A stretch of DNA of 64,000 bases from SM1-46 sp002451215. GTDB lineage: Bacteria > Pseudomonadota > Gammaproteobacteria > Acidiferrobacterales > Sulfurifustaceae. Location of the stretch: positions 7,032 through 71,031 of the forward strand of contig DKBM01000047.1 of assembly GCA_002451215.1 (NCBI GenBank). The letters run 5' to 3'. A model generated the notes under the pieces. That model saw only the letters and a list, made by a program, of their open reading frames with translations, was not told where the DNA came from and did no database searches. Shown in pieces: positions 32,068 to 39,615 of this stretch (the stretch's first letter is position 1; every line of letters starts with the position of its first letter). Made by a program: the position numbers and the translations under genes.

Positions 32068-33581
32068 GTCCAACCAAACTTGTTAACTTGCTTGTATTGA
32101 CGTGCCTTGCGGCACTGCTTACCGCCTGTGGTGGCGGTGGAGGCGGCACAGGTGCTACGGCTCCAGCAGGAGGCGCTGTTATTTCGAGCGGCGTGATGGT
32201 AAAGGGAAGTGTCATCATCAACGGCGTGCGGTTCGAGGATACTGCCGCCAGTATCGTCATCGACGACACGCCGAAGACGGCGGCTAACCTCAAGGACGGA
32301 ATGGTGGTGCAGGTGTCTGGCACCGTCAGCGACGACGGCATCAACGGCACGGCGCAACGTATCGAAGCCCAGATTGAGGTTCGCGGACGTGTGGACCTCA
32401 AGCAGACCGTGAACGGCACTCAACAATTCCGCGTCTTAGGGCAATTGGTCATAGTTGATGATCAAACGATTTACTCCAATCTCGCGGGATTCGCCGCCAT
32501 CGTCGGCGACCCCACGACCGGAACCATTGTTGAGGCGCATGGCCAGCGCGATGCAAATGGCGATATTCGCGCTACCCGCGTCGAAGGCAGCGTGACTGCT
32601 CAGCCCGATGGCACTGGAATGACCAACGGACTCATTGATGAGATCCGCGGCGTGGTAGTTGGTGGGGCTGCGGGAAACAATCCGACGTCCTTCACCGTTC
32701 GCGGCTTCGGCAGCACCGCCGGTGGCCAAGCCGTCCAGGTAATTGGGGGAGCGACGATTACGCCGGCCGGCGCGGTCTATCAGAACGGTAGCATTGTTGA
32801 GGTGCATTGCACGCGGCCCTGCCTCTCGGGTGGTGTGTTCCAGGCCAACCTGATCGAAGTTGAGAGCGCTGAAGATTCGGCCTTCCAGTCGAGCCAGAAC
32901 CAGCGTCGCGAAGCGGAAGGTCTGGTGTCCAGTTACACCGCCGGTGCCACCGCTTTCTTGGTGGATGGCATCCCGGTGACGATATCCGGATCCACCCGCT
33001 ACGTTGGCGGAATCTCGACCGACCTTCAGAACAATATCAAGGTAGAAGCCGAAGGCATCTGGACCGGTACCTCGATTGCAGCGAGCAAGATCGAGTACAA
33101 GCGATCGGTAGTGCGACTGCAAGGCGTCCCCAGTGCATCGGGCGGAACATTTACGCTGAACGTTGCGGGTCGCAACATCAGTATCGAATCGGATAACTTT
33201 ACCCAGGGTTCCGTGAGCAATCCGGCACCGACCTGCGTTCAGATTCGTGGGCAGCGCAAAGCAGGCGGAGGGGCAGTCGTTACAGCCGGTGAGATAATTA
33301 ATAGCTGCAGCAACAGTGGTCGCCCTGTCATGCAGGCGCCTGTTGAGGCGGAGTCGCCGGAAGTCACGATAACGCTACTTGGTTTCGCGATTGATGTCAG
33401 CGCACCGACGGACATTCAGAAACCCTATGCCGATATCAACGACCAGTCGATCTCGAAAACAGCGTTCTTCAATGCAGTGACGCCGGCTAATCCAGGGCCG
33501 CCCGCCGTGGCGGGCACGCTGGTTAAAGTGATCTTCGACGAGAACACGCTTGGCGCGCGTCAGGTCGAACTAGAAGACTAG
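32064..33581 (+). CDS. DUF5666 repeat lipoprotein
   Basis: The 505-residue lipoprotein has signal peptide and lipobox LAALLTAC followed by a Gly run (GGGGGG). It then has several beta-barrel-like DUF5666 units of about 65-70 residues, each built on GxVxx-IxxxxF-VxGxxVxxxxxT-VEVxG patterns (for example MVVQVSGTVSDDGINGTAQR and IVEAHGQRDANGDIRATRVE). It is probably exposed in the periplasm or on the outer membrane. Function unknown; the pairing with DUF6502 is conserved. It is followed by a clear terminator. Confidence 0.85.
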   Translation: MSPTKLVNLLVLTCLAALLTACGGGGGGTGATAPAGGAVISSGVMVKGSVIINGVRFEDTAASIVIDDTPKTAANLKDGMVVQVSGTVSDDGINGTAQRIEAQIEVRGRVDLKQTVNGTQQFRVLGQLVIVDDQTIYSNLAGFAAIVGDPTTGTIVEAHGQRDANGDIRATRVEGSVTAQPDGTGMTNGLIDEIRGVVVGGAAGNNPTSFTVRGFGSTAGGQAVQVIGGATITPAGAVYQNGSIVEVHCTRPCLSGGVFQANLIEVESAEDSAFQSSQNQRREAEGLVSSYTAGATAFLVDGIPVTISGSTRYVGGISTDLQNNIKVEAEGIWTGTSIAASKIEYKRSVVRLQGVPSASGGTFTLNVAGRNISIESDNFTQGSVSNPAPTCVQIRGQRKAGGGAVVTAGEIINSCSNSGRPVMQAPVEAESPEVTITLLGFAIDVSAPTDIQKPYADINDQSISKTAFFNAVTPANPGPPAVAGTLVKVIFDENTLGARQVELED

Positions 33582-33727
33582 CGAGGGAGTGCCGTGCGGC
33601 GGACGGAACTAACGCGTAGCCGCACGGAATCCGACCGAACCAGAATAGATATCTAGACTTCAGCAGAGAAAGGTTTCACGACGGAGATACCGGAGTAGCC
33701 TGCACACCGGGCAGACCCCCCGATCGT

Positions 33728-33753
33728 ACGGCGGCCTTAGGCCGCCGTTTTTT
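33728..33753 (+). terminator. Terminator after the DUF5666 gene
   Basis: ACGGCGGCC-TTA-GGCCGCCGT is a perfect 9-bp stem followed by six T residues. It ends the DUF6502-DUF5666 transcript, and lies before the stop of the convergent FIST gene. Confidence 0.92.
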
Positions 33754-33778
33754 GCTTTATTGCAAGAGAGCGGTCGGT

Positions 33779-34912
33779 TCAGCCTTGGGCTTCTGAATCG
33801 ACAAATAGCGTGAGTACGCCGGTATAGCCGTAGAGGCGATCGTGGGAGATCTCGCCGTTCGCAAAGAAGCCGACCAGCGGGAAGTCGCCAAGCTCCTGCT
33901 GGATCGTGAGCAGTTCTTCAGAGCGCTCGCCGAACATGTTACGGCCGCGGCCGACGCAAGAGTAATATACGCCGCCGCGTGGCGGCTTCGGGCAGCGGCG
34001 CTTAACGTCTCGTAGCATGCGCAGCAGGTCTTCCTGGGCGGAGCGCACATCGCGCCGGCAGAACTGGAGCGCTTCTCCGACTTCGAGCTGGTCGCTCACC
34101 GCGAGCAGATTCTTCTCGGGATCAATACCGATGATGTTGCGGACCAGATAATCTCCGGTATCGGAGCCATGGATCGGGAGTGCCGCGAAGATGTAGCCGG
34201 CGGCACGCTGTGGATCGCTCGCCAGAATATCGCCCACTTCTTCGTTAAAGACCTCCAGCGCCGGCCGGCCATCGAGGCGTGCAAGCACCTGACCGCGCGC
34301 CTCGCTGATCTGGTGTTTATGCCCCATCAGGCTGCAGCCTTGCGTAAGCCCGGTCACAACACCTTGCTCGGCGGCGAACAAGACACCGGAAAGACCCCCT
34401 TGAGTCACGACATTCGCGACCTGCCAGTGGCCATGACGTGAGGAAGTGATGCCCCCGACCAGGAAGCCTGCCGGTAGTGCCTGCGCGAGCGCTTCCACCA
34501 GCAGAGGAGTTTTTGAATTGCTCGGGTCGGCGTGAACGACGGCGAGGCTTGCCGTTGCGTGTTCCGCCCATTGGGCACAATCTTGTCCCAGCTCTTCGAG
34601 GTCGTGCTCGATGCCTGAAAAGACCCGGAAGTTCTGCGCCGGAAAGGTTGCGAGCATCACCGCCAGCGCCGGTTCGTCGAAGTACTCCCGCCCCGTCGCG
34701 CAGATGCCGATACCGACGCTCCCGACCCATTCCTCGACCCCGGTTTCGTCCTTCAGGTATGAGAGGATGGCCTCGAGATCACCGGCAAAATGATCGGTGA
34801 CGTACAGGAAGCCGAGATTGGCATGCGGCGCATCGCCAATCTGCGCAAGGCAGCGGCGTGCGGCTTCCTGCCAGTCGGCGCAGGCCGCGTGGCCGAGCGC
34901 GAATGTTTGCAT
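33779..34912 (-). CDS. FIST-domain sensory protein (FIST_N and FIST_C)
   Basis: The 377-residue cytoplasmic protein has an N-terminal FIST domain (NLGFLYVTDHFAGDLEAIL, GSVGIGICATGREYFDEPAL) and a FIST_C domain ending GVYYSCVGRGRNMFGERSEE and PLVGFFANGEISHDRLYGYT then GVLTLF. FIST domains are thought to bind small ligands and usually sit in signalling proteins; here no kinase or cyclase domain is fused. ATG 34912 (MQTFALGHAACADW) was chosen; the frame continues upstream into the corA 5' end without homology. Confidence 0.87.
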   Translation of the reverse strand: MQTFALGHAACADWQEAARRCLAQIGDAPHANLGFLYVTDHFAGDLEAILSYLKDETGVEEWVGSVGIGICATGREYFDEPALAVMLATFPAQNFRVFSGIEHDLEELGQDCAQWAEHATASLAVVHADPSNSKTPLLVEALAQALPAGFLVGGITSSRHGHWQVANVVTQGGLSGVLFAAEQGVVTGLTQGCSLMGHKHQISEARGQVLARLDGRPALEVFNEEVGDILASDPQRAAGYIFAALPIHGSDTGDYLVRNIIGIDPEKNLLAVSDQLEVGEALQFCRRDVRSAQEDLLRMLRDVKRRCPKPPRGGVYYSCVGRGRNMFGERSEELLTIQQELGDFPLVGFFANGEISHDRLYGYTGVLTLFVDSEAQG

Positions 34913-35009
34913 GCAAGTCCCTCGGGACGATATGGGAAAACGCTGTGAGCTGGTGTAAAAACTATAGTCCACCGATTCCGGTGGCCCAGGTAACAAGATC
35001 AGGATTGCC

Positions 35010-36074
35010 GTGAAACAGCCAATCAAGCGGCGCTCTCGCAAGGCCGGGCTCCCGCCGGGGACACCGGTGCACATCGGGGAGCGCCGCAGCGAGATTTCGC
35101 ACGTCAGGGCCATCCATTTCGACGCCACCCAGTTTCGTGAGCACACCTTCGAGCGCGTGGACGCGGTGACGCCACTTCGCGCGCCGCAAGGCGTGAGCTG
35201 GGTGCATGTGACGGGCGTGCACGATTCCGCGTTGCTCGAGCGCCTCGGCAAGGCCTTTGATCTGCACCCACTGGTAATCGAGGATATCCAGAATACCGAC
35301 CAACGCGCGAAACTCGAGGATTACGGCAGCTATGTCTATGTGGTGGTCAAACTGTGGCAGAACAGCCGGGCCGCGACCGGCACGCGCGTGGAGCAGCTTA
35401 GCCTGGTTCTCGGACGCGACTTCGTATTGACGTTCGAGGAAGCGGAGCCATGCGTGTTCGACAGCGTGCGGCAGCGGCTGCGCGACGACCGCGGTCGGCT
35501 GCGCGCTGAAGGCGCGGACTATCTCGCCTACAGTCTGCTCGATGCGGTGGTCGACAGCTACTTTGGCGTGCTCGAGCAACTCGGTGAAGAGATTGAGACG
35601 CTCGAGGGTCAGCTCGTCAACCGTCCCTCGCGTGCTGCCCTGCAGTCCCTGCACGGGCTCAAGCGCGAGATGATAGGCCTGCGCCGCTCGGTCTGGCCGT
35701 TGCGCGACGTGATTGGCGGGCTGGAGCGGGGGACCAGCGGACTCGTGCGGCCAGAAATGTGGATATATCTGCGCGATGTCTATGATCACGCAGCGCACGT
35801 GATCGACACCATCGAAACCTACCGCGACATGCTAGCCGCCATGCTTGATGTCTATATCTCGAGCGTCAGCAACCGGTTGAATGAGGTGATGAAGGTGCTC
35901 ACGATCATCGCTACCATTTTCATGCCGCTAACATTCATCGCCGGCGTCTATGGCATGAACTTCAAGTACATGCCCGAGCTCGAATGGCGCCTCGGCTATC
36001 CGCTGGTGCTCGGCATCATGATCGGGCTGGGCTTGGCGATGCTTTGGTACTTCCGCAAAAAGAAATGGCTGTAG
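35010..36074 (+). CDS. corA: CorA-family divalent metal ion transporter
   Basis: The 354-residue protein has the long cytoplasmic N-terminal domain (VHVTGVHDSALLERLGKAFD, HPLVIEDIQNTDQRAKLEDY) and two C-terminal helices with the signature YGMNF between them (FIAGVYGMNFKYMPE) and the basic end YFRKKKWL. It forms a pentameric channel for Mg2+ (or Co2+, Ni2+, or Zn2+ in ZntB-like members). GTG 35010 is the start that gives the usual length. It ends seven bases before the convergent yjgR-like gene. Confidence 0.93.
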   Translation: MKQPIKRRSRKAGLPPGTPVHIGERRSEISHVRAIHFDATQFREHTFERVDAVTPLRAPQGVSWVHVTGVHDSALLERLGKAFDLHPLVIEDIQNTDQRAKLEDYGSYVYVVVKLWQNSRAATGTRVEQLSLVLGRDFVLTFEEAEPCVFDSVRQRLRDDRGRLRAEGADYLAYSLLDAVVDSYFGVLEQLGEEIETLEGQLVNRPSRAALQSLHGLKREMIGLRRSVWPLRDVIGGLERGTSGLVRPEMWIYLRDVYDHAAHVIDTIETYRDMLAAMLDVYISSVSNRLNEVMKVLTIIATIFMPLTFIAGVYGMNFKYMPELEWRLGYPLVLGIMIGLGLAMLWYFRKKKWL

Positions 36075-36081
36075 CGCGCGG

Positions 36082-37461
36082 CTAGCGCCGCCCGCCACCG
36101 AGCAGGGAACCCAGCACGCCGCGAACCAACCGGTTGGTGATCTGGCGTGTTGCGCTCTTGGCGGCGACCTCAAATAAGCCCTCGCGCCGCCCGCCGCGCG
36201 GGCCAGTACTGCCGAGTAGAAGATCACCGACCAATCCGCCGACCGATTTTTGAGCAGTCGGAGTTACAGCATTTGGGTCTGCCCCGGCCACCTTTGCTGC
36301 GCGTGCCTTGAGTACCTCGTAGGCCGATTCACGGTCCACCGGCGTTTCGTACTGGCCCTTGAGTGCCGATGCACCGATTGCTGCCTTGCGCTCGGCATCG
36401 GTTGCCGGCCCGATGCGACTGCGCGGCGGGATGATCAGCGCTCGATCGACAACTGTCGGACTGCCTTTCTCGTCGAGCATCGAAACCAGCGCCTCGCCGA
36501 CACCAAGCTCCGTGATTACCTTTTCCACCCTGAGCTTGGGATTGGCACGGAAGGTTTCAGCCGCCGCCTTCACAGCCTTTTGGTCGCGCGGCGTAAAGGC
36601 GCGCAGCGCGTGCTGCACGCGGTTGCCGAGCTGGCCAAGCACAACATCGGGAATGTCCAGCGGGTTTTGCGAGACGAAGTACACGCCGATGCCTTTGGAG
36701 CGAATCAGTCGCACTACCTGCTCGATCTTGTCGAGCAGCGCCTTCGGGGCATCGTCGAACAGCAGGTGCGCTTCGTCGAAGAAGAACACCAGCTTCGGTT
36801 TGTCACGGTCGCCGACCTCAGGCAGTTTCTCGAACAATTCGGAGAGCAGCCACAGCAGCAGCGTCGCGTACAGCTTGGGCGCCTGCATGAGTCGGTCGGC
36901 GGCAAGAATGTTGATGACGCCGCGCCCACCCTCGGTCTGTATCAGGTCCTCGAGATTAAGCGCGGGCTCGCCAAAGAACTTGTCAGCGCCCTGGCTTTCG
37001 AGCGCCAACAGGGCGCGCTGAATGGCGCCGATCGACGCCGCGGAAATGTTTCCGTAATCCGTCGTGAACTGCTTGGCGTTGTCACCGACAAATTGCGCCA
37101 TGGCGCGCAAATCCTTGAGATCGAGCAGCAGCCAGCCATTGTCGTCGGCAATCTTGAAGATCAGCGTGAGCACCCCTTCCTGGGTTTCATTCAGATTCAG
37201 GAGGCGCGCGAGCAACAGCGGTCCCATTTCCGAGACTGTCGCCCGAACCGGATGACCCTGTTCACCGAAAACATCCCAGAACACGACCGGGAAGCTCTGA
37301 TAGGAGAAATCTGCGAGCTTGAGCTGCTTGATCCGTTCCTCAACCTTCGCATTTCCGCCACCCTTCTGGCTGAGACCGGACAAATCGCCCTTAACGTCCG
37401 CCATAAAGACCGGTACGCCGATGCTGCTAAAGCGCTCGGCCAGCGTCTGCAGGGTGACGGT
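36082..37461 (-). CDS. YjgR/DUF853 HerA-like ATPase, N-terminus lost in an assembly gap
   Basis: The 460 visible residues start at VTLQTLAERFSSIGVPVFMA in the family, just after the P-loop, which must lie in the gap. The block FFFDEAHLLFDDAPKALLDK is Walker B, VRLIRSKGIGVYFVSQNPLD is the sensor region, and GNRVQHALRAFTPRDQKAVK follows. The C-terminus has the Gly/Arg-rich tail VLGSLLGGGRR. The role of this ATPase family is not known. About 40-45 N-terminal residues are missing; the ten residues read beyond the 'nn' are not part of the protein. Confidence 0.9.
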   Translation of the reverse strand, partial: TVTLQTLAERFSSIGVPVFMADVKGDLSGLSQKGGGNAKVEERIKQLKLADFSYQSFPVVFWDVFGEQGHPVRATVSEMGPLLLARLLNLNETQEGVLTLIFKIADDNGWLLLDLKDLRAMAQFVGDNAKQFTTDYGNISAASIGAIQRALLALESQGADKFFGEPALNLEDLIQTEGGRGVINILAADRLMQAPKLYATLLLWLLSELFEKLPEVGDRDKPKLVFFFDEAHLLFDDAPKALLDKIEQVVRLIRSKGIGVYFVSQNPLDIPDVVLGQLGNRVQHALRAFTPRDQKAVKAAAETFRANPKLRVEKVITELGVGEALVSMLDEKGSPTVVDRALIIPPRSRIGPATDAERKAAIGASALKGQYETPVDRESAYEVLKARAAKVAGADPNAVTPTAQKSVGGLVGDLLLGSTGPRGGRREGLFEVAAKSATRQITNRLVRGVLGSLLGGGRR

Positions 37462-37463
37462 NN
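37462..37463. other. Assembly gap (nn) at the start of the yjgR-like gene
   Basis: The start codon, the P-loop (expected as a GATGTGKT-type motif) and the spacer to the upstream aminotransferase gene are missing, about 130 bases or more. Confidence 0.8.
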
Positions 37464-37486
37464 CTGACGGCGAATGCGGGATGCGG

Positions 37487-38662
37487 CTAGGCAAGCGCCT
37501 GATGGGCGGCGCGTTCGGCAGCTCCCTTGTCCACCGGCATGCGCATGGCGGCCAGCACTTCCTCGAGCGCGGCCAGGCAGTAGAGCACGTTCTTGACGTT
37601 GCTGCCGTAGCCCATGAGGCCGATGCGCACGATCTTGCCGGCTAGCGCGCCAAGGCCGGCGCCAATTTCAAGGTTGTACTCCTCCAGCAGGCGACGACGC
37701 AGTTCTTCCTCATTGATGCCTTCGGGAACCATGATGGCATTCAACTGTGGCAGGCGGGCGCTGTCGCGCACGTAGAATTTGAGTCCCATTGCCTCCAGGC
37801 CGGCACGCAGTGCCAAGTGGTGCTTATGATGCCGTGCCCAGGATTTCTCGAGCTCCTCTTCGCCGAGCAGCACCAGCGCCTCGTGCAGGCCGTAGAGCGC
37901 GTTGATCGGCGCAGTGTGATGGTAGGCGCGTTTGCCGCTGCCCCAATAACCCATCACCAGGTTGAGATCGAGGAACCAGCTGGCGACGGGGCTCTTGCGC
38001 TCCTTGATTCTCTGCACGGCACGTTCGCTCAGGGTCAGTGGCGACAGGCCCGGCGCGCACGACAGGCACTTCTGTGAGCCCGAGTACACGGCGTCGAGTC
38101 CCCATTCGTCGACACGCAGCGGCGAGCCGCCAAGCGAAGTGACGGCGTCGACGATGGTCAGGCAGTTGTAGCGGCGCGCGACTTCGGCGAGAGCGCGGGC
38201 GTCCGACTGGGCCCCGGTTGAGGTTTCGGCCTGCACGAAAGCGACGATCTTGGCATCCGGATGGTTCGCAAGGGTGGCTTCGAGTTTGGCGGGGTCAACG
38301 GGCTCTCCCCACTTGTCCTCAACGACGATTGCCGTGCCGCCACAGCGCACCACGTTCTCCTTCATGCGCAGTCCGAACACTCCGTTCACACACACCACCA
38401 CCTTGTCGCCGGGTTCCACCAGATTGACGAAGCAGGTCTCCATGCCGGCCGAGCCCGGCGCGGATATCGGCAGCGTAAGCGCGTTCTGAGTCTGAAAGGC
38501 GTACTGCAACATCGCCTTGATCTCGTCCATCATGCCGACGAAGGTTGGATCGAGGTGGCCGATGGTCGGGCGGCTCATGGCGGCGAGCACGCGCGGGTGG
38601 ACGTCCGAAGGGCCCGGGCCCATCAACGTGCGCACGGGGGGGTTGAACGAAGAGAAGCTCAT
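37487..38662 (-). CDS. Alanine/serine-glyoxylate aminotransferase family protein
   Basis: The 391-residue class V aminotransferase has LMGPGPSDVHPRVLAAMS, the cofactor site STSAPGSAG-like LPISAPGSAGMETCFVNLVE, QAETSTGAQSD, the Asp in TIVDAVTSLGG, and the PLP lysine in VYSGSQKCLSCAPGLSP. The family transfers an amino group from Ala or Ser to glyoxylate, yielding glycine and pyruvate or hydroxypyruvate; purine-degrading PucG is a close relative. Glycolate oxidase genes nearby argue for glyoxylate as acceptor. It is followed, on the same strand, by yjgR-like, and preceded by an IclR regulator. Confidence 0.88.
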   Translation of the reverse strand: MSFSSFNPPVRTLMGPGPSDVHPRVLAAMSRPTIGHLDPTFVGMMDEIKAMLQYAFQTQNALTLPISAPGSAGMETCFVNLVEPGDKVVVCVNGVFGLRMKENVVRCGGTAIVVEDKWGEPVDPAKLEATLANHPDAKIVAFVQAETSTGAQSDARALAEVARRYNCLTIVDAVTSLGGSPLRVDEWGLDAVYSGSQKCLSCAPGLSPLTLSERAVQRIKERKSPVASWFLDLNLVMGYWGSGKRAYHHTAPINALYGLHEALVLLGEEELEKSWARHHKHHLALRAGLEAMGLKFYVRDSARLPQLNAIMVPEGINEEELRRRLLEEYNLEIGAGLGALAGKIVRIGLMGYGSNVKNVLYCLAALEEVLAAMRMPVDKGAAERAAHQALA

Positions 38663-38744
38663 ACTTGACCTCGCGCGGCGGGGCGCGCCTGAAAAAGACG
38701 CGCCAGTATAAGGGCAGGAAAATCACACCCGCAAACGCGGGATT

Positions 38745-39512
38745 TCACGCGGCCTTGGAAGTGTAACCAAGCCTTGCCGAAAGGTCGGCGCCGGCCTTCT
38801 TCACCAGGGAAATCCACCGGTCCTGGCGGCGCTCGCGAGGCGCCGATACCGAAAGCCCCGCCACCATCATGCCGTGTGAATCGCGAATCGGTACGCCGAT
38901 GCAGGCGACGCCCTGTTCGGCTTCTTCGTTGTCGAGTGCGTAGCCCTGCTTCAGTGCCGCGCCGACCTCGATCCAGAGTTTTCCCGGCTGCGTGAAGGTG
39001 TTCGGCGTATAGCGCGGCAGGCCGGTGCGACGGGCATATTCGCGACATTCGACTTCACCGACCTCGGCCAGAAACAGTTTGCCGACCGCTGTCACGTGCA
39101 AGGGTGCGCGGCTGCCGATCAGCTGTTCGACGCGCATCATGCGCCGCGGCAGGGCACGCTCGACATAGACGACCTCGTCGCCCTCGCGCACAGTGAGATT
39201 GACGGTCTCGCCGACCTGCTCGCGAAGCCAATCCATGATTGGGCGCGCCTCGCGTAGCAGATCAGTCTTCTCTCTTACGCGTCCGCCGTACTGCATAAGC
39301 CTGACGCCGAGGCGGTACTGTCCGTTGTCGGCACGCTCGACGAAGCCGTGCGTGGCGAGGGCATCGAGGATGCGATGCGCCGTCGACGGATGCAGCTCGC
39401 TCTCCGCGGCCAGCACCTTGAGCGAGATCGGACCATTGGCCGCCGCCAACGCATCGAGCAGGCTCACCGCGCGGTCAATCACCTGAATAGAGGATTCGGG
39501 GCTCTTTGGCAT
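38745..39512 (-). CDS. IclR-family transcriptional regulator
   Basis: The N-terminal winged helix has SIQVIDRAVSLLDALAAANG, LKVLAAESELHPSTAHRILD and a wing YRLGVRLMQYG. The C-terminal effector domain has the GAF-like core VYVERALPRRMMRVEQLIGS, LHVTAVGKLFLAE and CIGVPIRDSHGMMVAGLSVS. IclR members usually sense small carboxylates such as glyoxylate, pyruvate or aromatic acids. It is divergent from the transketolase-like gene and co-directional with the aminotransferase, so it may control both. Confidence 0.93.
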   Translation of the reverse strand: MPKSPESSIQVIDRAVSLLDALAAANGPISLKVLAAESELHPSTAHRILDALATHGFVERADNGQYRLGVRLMQYGGRVREKTDLLREARPIMDWLREQVGETVNLTVREGDEVVYVERALPRRMMRVEQLIGSRAPLHVTAVGKLFLAEVGEVECREYARRTGLPRYTPNTFTQPGKLWIEVGAALKQGYALDNEEAEQGVACIGVPIRDSHGMMVAGLSVSAPRERRQDRWISLVKKAGADLSARLGYTSKAA

Positions 39513-39525
39513 ATTCCGTATTCCG
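39512..39525. promoter_or_regulatory. Tandem TATTCCG repeat at the IclR gene start
   Basis: TATTCCG occurs twice in direct succession, overlapping the start codon of the IclR gene, in the 103-base divergent region. It is a candidate binding site only; no established IclR consensus is matched. Confidence 0.25.
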
Positions 39526-39615
39526 GTAACGATTTAGTATTGTGAAACATCCTAGCCGGGCTTAGTCTCTTTCGCAAGCTGCCCCTAGAACCCCACCGAC
39601 TTCAGGAGATACTCA

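Noticed and set aside
37464..37494. N-terminus of the YjgR-like protein read through the gap (MPSRIPHSPS...)
   Set aside because: These residues come from DNA on the other side of an assembly gap and have no resemblance to the family N-terminus.
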